DNA from: Bacteroidota bacterium
GTDB lineage: Bacteria; Bacteroidota; Bacteroidia; Bacteroidales; GCA-2748055
Assembly: GCA_024640885.1 (NCBI GenBank)
Contig: JAHEEC010000005.1
Location: 1-64,000 of the forward strand
Direction of reading: 5' to 3'
Length of the DNA: 64,000 nucleotides
The notes beneath the pieces are model-generated. The model ran no database searches, was not told the DNA's origin, and saw only the letters and a program-made list of their open reading frames with translations. The position numbers were made by a program, and so were the translations under genes. Positions 43,538-52,896 of this stretch are shown here, piece after piece. Within the stretch, counting starts at the first letter, position 1. Every line of letters begins with the position of its first letter.

Positions 43538-44499
43538 GCCCTCAGGCTCTTTCCGGTTAAGTAAATAAACACATCCTCCAGGGTGTTCTCACGAACTTTC
43601 ATCTCCCTGATTGAAACCCTTTCATTGTCAAGGACCTGGTATATTTCATGGATCCTTGGGACCAGGTTCATGGCCCTGATGAGAAAGACATCACCCTCCA
43701 TCACCACATGATAGCCCATTTCCTTGAGCCTGTACTCTGTCCTGCCCAGGTCCGACAGGTCAACGGATTGCACCCTTAACTCCAGGATATCCCCCTCCCC
43801 TATGGAACGCTTCAGGTTGTTGGGTGTATCAAGCCTGAGCAACCTTCCCGAATCGATGATGGCGACCCTGTCGGCGATCCGTTCAGCCTCATCCATGTTG
43901 TGTGTGGTTACGATCACCGTTTTTTCCCGTGAAGTTTCCTTAATGAACTCCCGGACCACTACCCTGCTCTGCGGATCCAGCCCGGCTTCGGGTTCGTCGA
44001 AGACCACAATATCGGGATCATGCATCAGGGCAAGGATCACATTCATCCTTCGCTTCATTCCCCCGGATAGTGTCCCCGCAAGCTTGTTTCGCTTCTGCTC
44101 CAGGCCCATCCGCTGCAATAGCGCTCCTGCCCTTTCCCGTGCCTCCCTGCCCGGAATACTGTACATCCTGGCACTGAAAACCAGCTGCTCAAAACAGGTA
44201 AGTTTGGTCCAGAGTATGTTTTCCTGTGGACAGATGCCCACCCTTGCCCGCACCTCCTCGTTTCCAGCCTCCTCAATGGGCAGGCCATGTATAAAGATCT
44301 CTCCCGAAGTGGGCCGAAGCAGTCCGCACATCATCCTGATTGAAGTTGTTTTCCCTGCTCCGTTGGGTCCCAGCAATCCGAAGATCTCACCCTGTTTCAC
44401 CTGGACCGAAAGGCCGTTCACCGCGACCAGGTTCCTGTATTTCCTGACCACGTTCCTTACTTCAAGGGCTATTATTTCATGGTTGGTTCCGGCATTCAT
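43534..44499 (-). CDS. ABC transporter ATP-binding protein
   Basis: About 321 residues from ATG 44499 (TTG at 44511 would add 4). Walker A LLGPNGAGKTTSI, Q-loop region, signature LSGGMKRR and Walker B IVVFDEPEAGLD, then the switch His in VIVTTHNMDEAERIADR. A C-terminal extension (about 240-320) is seen in many ABC-2 ATPases. It is the partner of the coupled permease. It is divergent from the superoxide-reductase gene. Confidence 0.93.
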   Translation of the reverse strand: MNAGTNHEIIALEVRNVVRKYRNLVAVNGLSVQVKQGEIFGLLGPNGAGKTTSIRMMCGLLRPTSGEIFIHGLPIEEAGNEEVRARVGICPQENILWTKLTCFEQLVFSARMYSIPGREARERAGALLQRMGLEQKRNKLAGTLSGGMKRRMNVILALMHDPDIVVFDEPEAGLDPQSRVVVREFIKETSREKTVIVTTHNMDEAERIADRVAIIDSGRLLRLDTPNNLKRSIGEGDILELRVQSVDLSDLGRTEYRLKEMGYHVVMEGDVFLIRAMNLVPRIHEIYQVLDNERVSIREMKVRENTLEDVFIYLTGKSLRA

Positions 44500-44512
44500 A
44501 ACATCCTCCAAG

Positions 44513-44544
44513 TTCGGAAAAACTTTAATACTTTTCTATATTTG
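44513..44544 (+). promoter_or_regulatory. Bacteroidota-type promoter for the superoxide-reductase-like gene
   Basis: TTCG (44513-44516), 20-base spacer and a perfect TATATTTG (44537-44544). The start of transcription would be near 44549, about 24 bases before ATG 44573. Confidence 0.55.
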
Positions 44545-44572
44545 TCATTCCGTTACCTAATACCAGCAGAAG

Positions 44573-44962
44573 ATGCCTAGATTGTTTTCACCCGTCGACA
44601 TTAGCAAAGAAGAGAAGGAGGTCAGGAAGGACTATTTTGACCGTCATACCCCGGTTGTCATCTGTGACGACTCAGCCAGGGAAGGCGAGAAGTTCAGGGT
44701 AAAGGTAAGGCTGGGCACCGAATACACCCACCCGGATGAGCCTGATCACCATATCAAGTATGTGCAATTGTGGAACCGTGAGACCTTCCTGGCAGAGGCC
44801 CATTTTGCGCCGGGAACAATGGGCAACAATCCCTCACACGTGGAAGTGGATTTTTTCATTGTGCCGGGGCCGGTCAGTTTGAACCTTTCTGCCATGGCAG
44901 TCTGTACAAAACACGGATTGTGGCAAAGCAACCCCAGGGAGGTGTCCATCATAAAAAACTGA
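44573..44962 (+). CDS. Superoxide-reductase-like protein (neelaredoxin type)
   Basis: 129 residues of the neelaredoxin/desulfoferrodoxin C-terminal fold without the rubredoxin-like N-domain. Likely iron ligands are His25, His53, His59, Cys111 and His114 (YTHPDEPDHHI; AVCTKHGLW). In known superoxide reductases the ligand His is preceded by Glu-Lys, with a catalytic role for both; here the pair is Asp23-Arg24. The enzyme reduces superoxide to hydrogen peroxide without producing oxygen and fits an anaerobe or micro-aerobe. It stands alone behind its own promoter. Confidence 0.82.
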   Translation: MPRLFSPVDISKEEKEVRKDYFDRHTPVVICDDSAREGEKFRVKVRLGTEYTHPDEPDHHIKYVQLWNRETFLAEAHFAPGTMGNNPSHVEVDFFIVPGPVSLNLSAMAVCTKHGLWQSNPREVSIIKN

Positions 44963-44980
44963 TCCTCTGATTATTACAGG

Positions 44981-45502
44981 CTAATTTAAAAGCTCTTCTG
45001 TCTCTTCGATCTCCTCATACCCTGAGGTCCCGATCCATGAGACAAATGCGATCTTCCATTCACCATCGATCTTCTCCAAAAAACGAACCTGGATGCTGTT
45101 GATCTCGGTCACATCATCATCGTACTCGGAGATCCATTTCTGATCACATACCACGAAGGCTGTACTTGGGTAGATCTTCATCCGGTAGTTAAATTTCTTG
45201 ACCGATATGTGCAGGTCAGGACTCAGATCATCCTCGGTTTCATCGCTGATCAGGTGCCTTCCCACTTCGTCCCATCCCTCGAGGAACACATAGTTATCGG
45301 CCCCGGCGGTCAGCCTCATGTTCAATGAGTCATGCACATGGGTTGCATAGACCGCTTCAAAATCCCGCTCCAGGTAGGCATCTGTTTCCCTGTTGATCAC
45401 TTTAATAATGGCTTCCTTTTCCTTTTCATAATCGAAAGAATCCTGACAGCCGGTGATGGCCCCTGCGATGATGGCCAGCAAGCAAAGAATTTTGTATTTC
45501 AT
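44981..45502 (-). CDS. NTF2/SnoaL-like lipoprotein of unknown function
   Basis: 173 residues from ATG 45502; codons up to 45571 are in frame but lack a signal-like start. The lipobox is Ala-Ile-Thr-Gly-Cys. The rest is a DUF4440/SnoaL-type cone fold: DFEAVYATHVHDS, FVVCDQKWISEY and a C-terminal KIDGEWKIAFVSW. Many such lipoproteins exist in this phylum, without known activity. It is 18 bases from the convergent superoxide-reductase-like gene. Confidence 0.72.
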   Translation of the reverse strand: MKYKILCLLAIIAGAITGCQDSFDYEKEKEAIIKVINRETDAYLERDFEAVYATHVHDSLNMRLTAGADNYVFLEGWDEVGRHLISDETEDDLSPDLHISVKKFNYRMKIYPSTAFVVCDQKWISEYDDDVTEINSIQVRFLEKIDGEWKIAFVSWIGTSGYEEIEETEELLN

Positions 45503-45596
45503 AATATCAGATTTAAATGAATGGCTGGTGAATGTAGACCCCGTCCAACCCTGATATGCAAAATACAACAATGCCTTATTAAAGTCAATTTATTAT

Positions 45597-45604
45597 TACA
45601 TTTG
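45597..45604 (+). promoter_or_regulatory. -7 element before the 7TMR-DISM kinase gene
   Basis: TACATTTG matches TAnnTTTG perfectly, but there is no TTG at the normal -33 spacing. Transcription would begin near 45609, which would make the GTG start at 45610 leaderless. Confidence 0.35.
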
Positions 45605-45609
45605 CTTTG

Positions 45610-47547
45610 GTGAAATTGTGCGCTTTCATAGGACTAATCCTGTTCCTTTTTTCAGGCCAGAATCATGCCAGGGATCCCTTACATCCCATGCCGGAAGGGG
45701 GTGTGCTTGACCTGAGAAACACCACCTTGGATGATCATTCCCTTTACAGCCTGAACGGTGAGTGGTGCTTCTTCTGGGAGAAACTGGTCACCCCTGAAAC
45801 CTATGCTGAGGAAAAAAATCAGGGAAATGAAATCCTGGTGCAGGTTCCATCCTATTTCACCAATTACCGCATCCAGGGAAAGGCCTTACCGGGAATGGGA
45901 TACGGGACCTACAGCCTGACCATCCTGTTGCCCGAGAACAACAAGTCTCCCCTCTGTTTCGACATCCCCGTATTCGATGTGGCATTCAAGTTCTACCTGA
46001 ATGATCTGGTCATCGGATCCAATGGCAGGGTGGGTACCTCAAGGGAGGAGGAAGAGCCCTGGTACGAACCTTCGAGTTTTTGTTATATCCCCGAAAACGA
46101 CACCCTCCAGGTTCTGATCCAGATCTCAAATTTCCACCACCGGAGGGGGGGATTCTGGAAATCTGTCTTTATCGGCGGCCCGGACAAGGTGCTGGAAAGT
46201 ATGGAACGCTACAGGATGTATAGCTATTCCACCAATGGGATCCTGTTTTTCTTTACGCTGTTCTTCTTTCTTTTCTGGATCGTCTCCAGGGGGCAGATCC
46301 ATATGTTGTTGTTTGCCCTCACCGCCCTTGGAATACTTTTGAGATCTGTGAATACAGGTCTTTACACCTCCAACGCCTTCCTCTATACACCCTGGGCCTG
46401 GCAGATCCGCATGGAATACTTTGGATCCTACATGGCTTTTGTGTTCGGGATGATGTTCCTGCACCACACATTCCCAAAGCGCTACATGAAGCAGGTGATC
46501 AGGGTCAATACGGCCCTCTTTACCCTGGCCAGCATATCCCTCTTTATTTTGCCGGTTGACAAATTTACCTACGAAATGCTGCTGTATCAGCCACTCATTC
46601 TGATTTTTCTACTTCACTACCTGGTCATCAGCCTGATGGGCATCTTCAGGAAAAGGATCATCGATATCATTTTCTTTGTCTCCCTGGCCTTCTTTTTCTA
46701 CACCCTTGTAAACGATATCCTGCTCGCCAATTCAGCAGGGGCCATCCACAACAATTACCTGACGCATCTCTCGTTCGAGCTGTTTATCTTTGCGATGGCC
46801 GTGATGATCATTATCCAGTGGGTCGGGAATTATAAGAAACGAATCCAGCTTGAGTCATCCCTCCGATTTAAGAATAAAGTGCTCTCGGTGATCGCCCACG
46901 ATCTGAAAAACCCGGTGGCCAGTGTGGCTCAGTTCGCTGATCTTCTGGCTACAAAACCTGCACTGGCAGAGAAAAAAGAGTTCCTGGACTCCCTCCAGGA
47001 ATCGTCCCAGGCGGCAGTGAACCTGCTTGACAACCTGCTTTACTGGGGAAGGAGCCAGACAGATGAACTTAAAGTCTCACCGGTGAACTTTGAAGTGGAC
47101 CAGCTGTTTAAGGAGGTGGAGTCATTGTTTCTCCACATGGCCCTGCAGAAGGAACTTGATCTCCAGACTGAATGTGCACCGGGGATCACGGTATTTGCCG
47201 ACAAGGCCCTTGTGAACATGGTGGTCAGAAATCTTGTATCAAACGCCGTGAAATTCACTCCCAGAAAAGGAACGATCAGGATCAGCGCTCAACGGGAGGG
47301 CACGGGGGTAAGATTCTCGGTGAGTGATTCCGGCGTTGGCATTAAAGAGGAGATCCTTGAAATCCTGGAAACTGAAGGGCACCTGGATTCTTCTGAAGGT
47401 ACGGAGCGGGAGATGGGGACAGGACTTGGTTTGCAGCTGGTGAAGGACCTGCTGGAAAAGAACGGAGGAAAATTGATCATTGAGAGTCAGCCCGACCAGG
47501 GGTCCACATTTACATTTATATTACCCACATCAACTAAAGGCGAATGA
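45610..47547 (+). CDS. 7TMR-DISM sensor histidine kinase
   Basis: About 645 residues from GTG 45610 (or TTG 45607). A signal-like N-terminus leads to an extracytoplasmic 7TMR-DISMED2 domain (about 30-190, with a carbohydrate-module look). Seven membrane helices follow (about 205-410, starting at GILFFFTLFFFLFWIVSRGQ). The dimerisation domain has His at about 430 in VLSVIAHDLKNPVASV, and the ATPase domain has RNLVSNAVKFTPRKG, DSGVGIKEE and GTGLGLQLVKDLLEKNGG. No receiver domain is fused. It should respond to an extracytoplasmic ligand, perhaps a sugar. The stop overlaps the aminopeptidase start (ATGA, 47544-47547). No response-regulator gene is adjacent. Confidence 0.9.
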   Translation: MKLCAFIGLILFLFSGQNHARDPLHPMPEGGVLDLRNTTLDDHSLYSLNGEWCFFWEKLVTPETYAEEKNQGNEILVQVPSYFTNYRIQGKALPGMGYGTYSLTILLPENNKSPLCFDIPVFDVAFKFYLNDLVIGSNGRVGTSREEEEPWYEPSSFCYIPENDTLQVLIQISNFHHRRGGFWKSVFIGGPDKVLESMERYRMYSYSTNGILFFFTLFFFLFWIVSRGQIHMLLFALTALGILLRSVNTGLYTSNAFLYTPWAWQIRMEYFGSYMAFVFGMMFLHHTFPKRYMKQVIRVNTALFTLASISLFILPVDKFTYEMLLYQPLILIFLLHYLVISLMGIFRKRIIDIIFFVSLAFFFYTLVNDILLANSAGAIHNNYLTHLSFELFIFAMAVMIIIQWVGNYKKRIQLESSLRFKNKVLSVIAHDLKNPVASVAQFADLLATKPALAEKKEFLDSLQESSQAAVNLLDNLLYWGRSQTDELKVSPVNFEVDQLFKEVESLFLHMALQKELDLQTECAPGITVFADKALVNMVVRNLVSNAVKFTPRKGTIRISAQREGTGVRFSVSDSGVGIKEEILEILETEGHLDSSEGTEREMGTGLGLQLVKDLLEKNGGKLIIESQPDQGSTFTFILPTSTKGE

Positions 47548-48980
47548 AAATCATCAAGAAGAAGGAAATTGAGGAGAGGAGCAACAGGATCCTCCTGGTC
47601 AGGAAAGAGCAAAACCTGAGTGAATATGTACCTGATGCGAAACAACGGAATTACGTGCAGGAGCGGTTGAACCTCAAAAAGGAGGTTGCCCTTTTAAACC
47701 AGCTGGACCACCTGGTGATCATCAGGGTCCTGGGCCAAACAGACGAGCCCAAAAACAACAGGCTGGAAGTTGCAAGAAAGGCCGGATTTGAGGTACATCC
47801 CATGTTGAATGACCATGATGTGGATTCCGTTGATGTGGTGAACTGCGGCGTAGAACCTGAAGAGTGTGTGGCTTTTGCCGAAGGACTTGCTCTCACCGGT
47901 TACCAGTTCCTGAAATATATGACAGGCGAAAAAGAGAAACAGAATAAACTTGAAAAAATCTTCCTGGTGGATGAAGCCCTTACCGGTGATCAGGTGGATA
48001 AACTGAACCACGTGGTTAAGGCCGTTTACCTCACCAGGGACCTTGTGAATGAGCCCCTCTCCTTCCTCACGGCTGTCCAGCTTTCCCTTGAGATTGAAAA
48101 GATGGGGAAAGAGGCAGGATTTGAGGTGGAGGTATTTAACAAGAAAAAGATCGAATCACTTAAGATGGGAGGACTGCTTGCGGTGAACCGGGGGAGCCTT
48201 GACCCGCCTACCTTCTCCATACTTACATGGAAACCCGAAGATGCGGTGAATAAAAACCCTCTGGTGCTGGTGGGTAAAGGAGTCGTATTTGATACCGGGG
48301 GACTCAGCCTTAAACCCACCCATGACTCAATGGATTACATGAAATGCGACATGGGTGGGGCAGCGGCCGTGGCCGGGGCCCTTTATGCAGTGGCCATGAA
48401 CAGGCTCCCGGTATGGGTGGTGGGGCTGATCCCTGCCACTGACAACCGGCCCGATGGAAATGCCTATGTGCCCGGTGATGTGGTTACCATGTACGATGGC
48501 ACCACGGTGGAGGTCCTCAATACAGATGCTGAAGGCAGGATGCTTTTGGCCGATGCGCTCAGTTATGCGAAAAAGTACGGCCCTGAGCTGGTCATTGAAC
48601 TCTCCACCCTGACCGGGGCTGCCCATGCAGCCATCGATAAATACGGCATAGTGGGAATGGGCAACGCCAGCCGTGAAGTCATGGATAACCTAAAGGAGAG
48701 TGGGGAATATACCGCTGAAAGAATCGCGGAATTTCCTTTCTGGGACGATTACAAGGAACAGCTAAAATCAGAGATCGCAGACCTGAAGAACATCGGGGGA
48801 AAATATGGCGGGGCGATTACTGCCGGTAAGTTCCTTGAGCATTTTACCGATTATCCCTATATACACCTTGATATTGCAGGACCCTCCTATAACAAGTCAG
48901 CTTATAATTACAGGGGATTGGGAGGAAGCGGAGTTGGGGTCAGGATCCTATACAACTACCTGCTGAACAGGTCAATTTAA
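47544..48980 (+). CDS. Leucyl aminopeptidase, peptidase family M17
   Basis: 478 residues. An N-terminal macro-like domain (about 1-165) and a C-terminal catalytic domain with two-metal site residues: VGKGVVFDTGGLSLKP (metal Lys and Asp), the CDMGGAAAVAG segment and NTDAEGRMLLADAL with Asp, Glu and Arg. The protein removes N-terminal residues from peptides as a hexamer. Translation is coupled to the histidine kinase gene, and the PdxA gene follows 11 bases later. Confidence 0.92.
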   Translation: MKIIKKKEIEERSNRILLVRKEQNLSEYVPDAKQRNYVQERLNLKKEVALLNQLDHLVIIRVLGQTDEPKNNRLEVARKAGFEVHPMLNDHDVDSVDVVNCGVEPEECVAFAEGLALTGYQFLKYMTGEKEKQNKLEKIFLVDEALTGDQVDKLNHVVKAVYLTRDLVNEPLSFLTAVQLSLEIEKMGKEAGFEVEVFNKKKIESLKMGGLLAVNRGSLDPPTFSILTWKPEDAVNKNPLVLVGKGVVFDTGGLSLKPTHDSMDYMKCDMGGAAAVAGALYAVAMNRLPVWVVGLIPATDNRPDGNAYVPGDVVTMYDGTTVEVLNTDAEGRMLLADALSYAKKYGPELVIELSTLTGAAHAAIDKYGIVGMGNASREVMDNLKESGEYTAERIAEFPFWDDYKEQLKSEIADLKNIGGKYGGAITAGKFLEHFTDYPYIHLDIAGPSYNKSAYNYRGLGGSGVGVRILYNYLLNRSI

Positions 48981-48991
48981 CCATTCAATCC

Positions 48992-50077
48992 ATGAGCGGA
49001 AAAATCAAAATCGGAATATCCCAGGGAGACATCAACGGGATCGGCTATGAGGTGATCATGAAAACCCTGATGGACCAGCGCATCAGCGAAATCTGCACGC
49101 CTATTATTTACGGGTCCCCCAAAGTGGCTGCCTATCACAGGAAAGCCCTGGATATTGAAAATTTTTCTCCCACGGCCATTAACTCACCCGAAGAGGCCAA
49201 AGGCAACAGGTGCTATATAATCAACTGCATTGACGAAAACATCAGGGTAGAGCTTGGGAAATCAACGGAAAGTGCCGGTATTGCCTCTTTTACTGCACTG
49301 AAAACTGCCACGGATGCACTTGAATCGGGAAAGATCGATGCCCTGGTAACCGGGCCCATCAACAAGCAGAATATCCAGCATTCAGAATTCAATTACAGCG
49401 GTCATACTGAATACCTTCAGGCGCGATTCAGGGTGGATGAGGTCATGATGCTGATGGTGGGCGACCTGCTGAAGGTGGGACTGGTGGCGGGTCATGTACC
49501 CATATCCCGGTTAAGCTCCCTGATCACCGTTGAATTGATCCTGGAAAAGCTGAAGATCCTCTCCCGCTCCCTGCTCATGGATTTCGGGATCAGGAATCCC
49601 CATATTGCCATTTTGGGTTTGAATCCCCATGCGGGGGACAACGGGTTGCTGGGTACAGAAGAGACGGAGGTGATCATCCCGGCCCTGGAACAGGCAAAGC
49701 GCGCCAACATTTCGGTATTTGGCCCCTTCCCTGCCGATGGTTTCTTTGGAGCAGGACGGTTTAATAAATATGATGCAGTCCTGGCCATGTACCACGACCA
49801 GGGCCTGGCTCCTTTTAAAGCACTGAATATGGAGACCGGGGTAAATTTTACTGCCGGCCTTCCGGTGGTCCGGACAAGCCCCGCACATGGAACCGCCTTC
49901 GAACTGGCAGGAAAGAACGAGGCTTCTGCCACCTCATTCAGAAATGCGATCTATCTGGCCATTGACATCGTGCGCAACAGGGAGCTTTATAAAGAAATCT
50001 CACGGGATCCACTTCCTGCGGGAAGGACCAGTTTGGATGGAAAAGATGAATCCCCCGAAGACCTTGAAAGTTCCTGA
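48992..50077 (+). CDS. pdxA: 4-hydroxythreonine-4-phosphate dehydrogenase
   Basis: 361 residues. Family segments: ISQGDINGIGYEVIMK near the start, DALVTGPINKQNIQ, YSGHTEYLQ with a metal His, GLNPHAGDNGLLGTEE, MYHDQGLAPFKAL and VRTSPAHGTAFELAG with further metal His. It makes the precursor of pyridoxine ring synthesis from 4-phosphohydroxy-threonine with NAD. The C-terminal tail (about 340-361) is charged and overlaps the start of the receptor gene by 41 bases, so the receptor is probably translated from the same message. Confidence 0.93.
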   Translation: MSGKIKIGISQGDINGIGYEVIMKTLMDQRISEICTPIIYGSPKVAAYHRKALDIENFSPTAINSPEEAKGNRCYIINCIDENIRVELGKSTESAGIASFTALKTATDALESGKIDALVTGPINKQNIQHSEFNYSGHTEYLQARFRVDEVMMLMVGDLLKVGLVAGHVPISRLSSLITVELILEKLKILSRSLLMDFGIRNPHIAILGLNPHAGDNGLLGTEETEVIIPALEQAKRANISVFGPFPADGFFGAGRFNKYDAVLAMYHDQGLAPFKALNMETGVNFTAGLPVVRTSPAHGTAFELAGKNEASATSFRNAIYLAIDIVRNRELYKEISRDPLPAGRTSLDGKDESPEDLESS

Positions 50078-52097
50078 CAGCCGCTTTGAATCTCAGGGCC
50101 GGGTTCGGTTCAGGCGCTGGTCAAAGAAGAAATGGGCAGTCCTGGCCACTTTTCACAAGGTCATCCTCATCGGAACCCTTTGCTTCAGTTACAATCTGGT
50201 GGCACAGGAAACCGAAGGTGTCAGGATCGACACCAACCGGGTAGGGATCCACCTGGAACTGGAAGAGGTTGAGGCGGTAGCAGATTCTCCGTTTCAACTT
50301 GAAAACACCTCCTTGAAACCGCTGGTAATCGTCACCCGGCAGGATATCGCCGCAGCGCCGGCAGGTTCCATAGATGACATCCTCGAGTATTTGCCACAGG
50401 TGGATATCCGGAACCGCGGAAAATTCGGGACACAGGCGGATCTGAGTATCCAGGGGGGATCATTCGATCAATCCCTGGTCCTTCTGAACGGGCTCAACGT
50501 TTCGGATCCGCAGACGGGTCATTTTCACCTGAATCTCCCGGTGGAACTCTCCGCCATCCACCACGCGGAACTGGTGGCCGGATCGGCTTCACGCAGATTC
50601 GGGACCCACGCGTTCAGCGGTGCCGTGAACCTGGTGACCCTTCCCTATGACTCCAGCGGGTTCAATTCGGGTTTTACATATGGACAGCATAACTACTACA
50701 GGGCATACCTCAACACAAACGTAAGCGGGAAATATGTTTCCACAATGACCTCCATCGGTACCTCGGGCAGTGATGGCTACCGGGAGAACACCGATTTCCG
50801 TTCCACCAATATTTTCTTCCACTCGTCTGCTTCGCCTGGAAATTTACACGCCGATCTGATGATGGGCCTCAATACCCGGGCCTTTGGCGCCAATGCATTT
50901 TATACACCCAGGTTCGCCCGCCAGTACGAGGAGACCACCACCGGGCTGACAGGGATTAAAGTCTCGCTCAAAAAGCGTCATTCCGAATTCACAATGAATG
51001 GCTACTTCAGGGTAAACAAGGATTATTTCGTGCTGGACCGGAATGATCCCTCTTTTTACAGAAATGATCACATGACCAGGGTTGCCGGAACCGGACTGGA
51101 AGGGCGTTTCTCTACCAGGGCAGGGATCACCCACAGCGCGCTCCAGTTCAGGCGCGAGTCCATACTCAGCACCTCCCTCGGTGAGCCCGTAGAACCTGTG
51201 GCATCAATGGCTGGCGGGGATGAGATCACTTACACCCATGGCCATGCGCGGAACCATTTGCACTGGAACATCAATCAGACCCTGGAAAAGGGCTGGTTTT
51301 CCCTGGACGGGGGCATCCTGCTCCATATGAATTCAGACCTGGAATTCAAACCCTATGTGCTGCCCGGACTGGATATCCGTTTTATCCTGCCCCACAGCAT
51401 CACTATCTTCACTTCTGTGAATCGTTCCATGAGGCTCCCGACTTTTACGGACCTTTATTACCAGGGCCCCACCAATGTGGGCAATCCGGCCCTGCTCCCG
51501 GAACGTGCCACGACCTATGAACTGGGCGCGGCATGGCAGGGAGCGGTGTTTCGGGCCGCAGTGAATGGATTCTACAGGCAGGGACGGGAGCTGATTGACT
51601 GGGTATGGATGGAGGATGAGAAATGGCACACCATGAACCTCACCGAGGTGGATGCACTGGGGGGTGATCTCAGGGTCGATTATTCCCCGGGGACCATGGC
51701 GGGGGATCCCCTCGCCCTTGAAAAATTGAGTTTCTCCTATACCTTCACCCGCCTTACCAGGGTCTCGGATGAGGTGATTTCACGATACCTCCTTGACAAC
51801 CTGAGGCATAAAGTGGTAATGGCGACCAGGTTCACACTGGTCAGGAACCTCTCACTGTCGGTTATTCTCAACTTCCAGGACAGGAACGGCAGTTTCCTGA
51901 AATACGATCCTGCCACCGGGAACTCAACCCAGCAACCTTATGATCCATTTCTCCTGGTGGATACAAAGATCACCTACTCATTCGGAAGGTTTCATCTTTT
52001 CCTGGAAGCCAATAACCTGATGGGTGTGGAATACTATGACCTCGGGAACGTGGTCCAGCCCGGAAGATGGAGCATGGTGGGAATTGAGATCCGCTGA
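50037..52097 (+). CDS. TonB-dependent outer-membrane receptor
   Basis: About 686 residues from ATG 50037 (ATG 50046 is also possible). An N-terminal basic and hydrophobic stretch leads to Asn-Leu-Val-Ala-Gln, a signal peptide set back by about 30 residues. The plug domain has VIVTRQDIAAAPAGSIDDIL, LSIQGGSFDQSLVLLNG and HAFSGAVNLVT. The rest is a 22-strand-like beta-barrel ending in Val-Gly-Ile-Glu-Ile-Arg. It lacks the CarboxypepD-like domain of SusC, and the plug is BtuB-like in style. The ligand is unknown; being downstream of pdxA it may bring in a cofactor or metal, but that is inference. Confidence 0.88.
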   Translation: MEKMNPPKTLKVPDSRFESQGRVRFRRWSKKKWAVLATFHKVILIGTLCFSYNLVAQETEGVRIDTNRVGIHLELEEVEAVADSPFQLENTSLKPLVIVTRQDIAAAPAGSIDDILEYLPQVDIRNRGKFGTQADLSIQGGSFDQSLVLLNGLNVSDPQTGHFHLNLPVELSAIHHAELVAGSASRRFGTHAFSGAVNLVTLPYDSSGFNSGFTYGQHNYYRAYLNTNVSGKYVSTMTSIGTSGSDGYRENTDFRSTNIFFHSSASPGNLHADLMMGLNTRAFGANAFYTPRFARQYEETTTGLTGIKVSLKKRHSEFTMNGYFRVNKDYFVLDRNDPSFYRNDHMTRVAGTGLEGRFSTRAGITHSALQFRRESILSTSLGEPVEPVASMAGGDEITYTHGHARNHLHWNINQTLEKGWFSLDGGILLHMNSDLEFKPYVLPGLDIRFILPHSITIFTSVNRSMRLPTFTDLYYQGPTNVGNPALLPERATTYELGAAWQGAVFRAAVNGFYRQGRELIDWVWMEDEKWHTMNLTEVDALGGDLRVDYSPGTMAGDPLALEKLSFSYTFTRLTRVSDEVISRYLLDNLRHKVVMATRFTLVRNLSLSVILNFQDRNGSFLKYDPATGNSTQQPYDPFLLVDTKITYSFGRFHLFLEANNLMGVEYYDLGNVVQPGRWSMVGIEIR

Positions 52098-52100
52098 CCG

Positions 52101-52841
52101 TCAATCGTACCTGTATACCCTCTTCTGGTTGTAAACAAACTGGAACAATTGATCATCCACCGGAAAACAGAACATGTAATAGACCGCTTCATTGTGGACG
52201 GGGAAATAGACATATCCGCTGGCCACCTTGCCTGAAGGTAAAAGTCCCCGGCGCATTATCTCCTCTTCCACAATCTCTTTTTCTGAACGGATATCCACGA
52301 TCCCTGCCTCCAATTGCCGATCATTGGCTGCATAGGTTTCTGCTGTCCCCAGGGTGTTGAATACACCATCCACAATATAACCCGGATTCTCGGTGGCAAT
52401 GAAGGCGGAAGTGTGGGCCAGGATCCCGATGCCGGCCTCCAGGATTCCCAGGAAGACATTCATCTGCTTTTTCTCTTCTGCTTTCTCCAGGGTTTCATCA
52501 TAATGGTGCAGGATCCGCTCGGGATGAAGGGCCATCCTCGGAGGTAACATGGAGGAATCGGCCGAGACACTGTCAAGCAGCACGTAATAGAAATCGGAAG
52601 GATCCAGGGTCAGATCACGGGGGGTCCTGTTGATCACCACAAAGTCGAAAACCAGGTGCTCTCCCTGAATCCCGTCAAAACCAAGTTCCACATCTATGCT
52701 GTCGTTACTCAGGGGAATATACTCCCGGCCCATGGCAAAATTTCCTTCGGGTGCCTCCGGGGTGATCTGGGTAACCAGCCTGGGAGCCACACAGGAAGAG
52801 AGCAGAAGGGCACCGAGCAAAAGGGCATGCGTTTTTTTCAT
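52101..52841 (-). CDS. Lipoprotein of unknown function
   Basis: 246 residues with a lipobox Leu-Leu-Ser-Ser-Cys (Cys at about 17). Past residue 50 it has an Ig-like strand block (LVFDFVVINRTPRDLTLDPSDFY), a central helical segment rich in Glu and Lys (about 118-128), a short hydrophobic stretch near 135-155 and a C-terminal Pro-Val-His-Asn-Glu-Ala-Val-Tyr-Tyr. No family is recognised. It follows gcvH by 55 bases on the same strand and may be read on the same transcript. It converges on the receptor gene with a 3-base gap. Confidence 0.65.
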   Translation of the reverse strand: MKKTHALLLGALLLSSCVAPRLVTQITPEAPEGNFAMGREYIPLSNDSIDVELGFDGIQGEHLVFDFVVINRTPRDLTLDPSDFYYVLLDSVSADSSMLPPRMALHPERILHHYDETLEKAEEKKQMNVFLGILEAGIGILAHTSAFIATENPGYIVDGVFNTLGTAETYAANDRQLEAGIVDIRSEKEIVEEEIMRRGLLPSGKVASGYVYFPVHNEAVYYMFCFPVDDQLFQFVYNQKRVYRYD

Positions 52842-52896
52842 GCGGCATGGATTGTGGTGACAGGATAAATGTCACAAAAACCCTGCCGAAAAAACA

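Noticed and set aside
49887-50036. 50 extra N-terminal codons for the TonB-dependent receptor
   Set aside because: They lie inside pdxA in another frame and do not resemble protein; the ATG at 50037 gives a signal peptide.
52857-52875. Stem GTGACA/TGTCAC between gcvH and the lipoprotein gene
   Set aside because: Six-base stem without a T-run on the transcribed strand; too weak to call a terminator.
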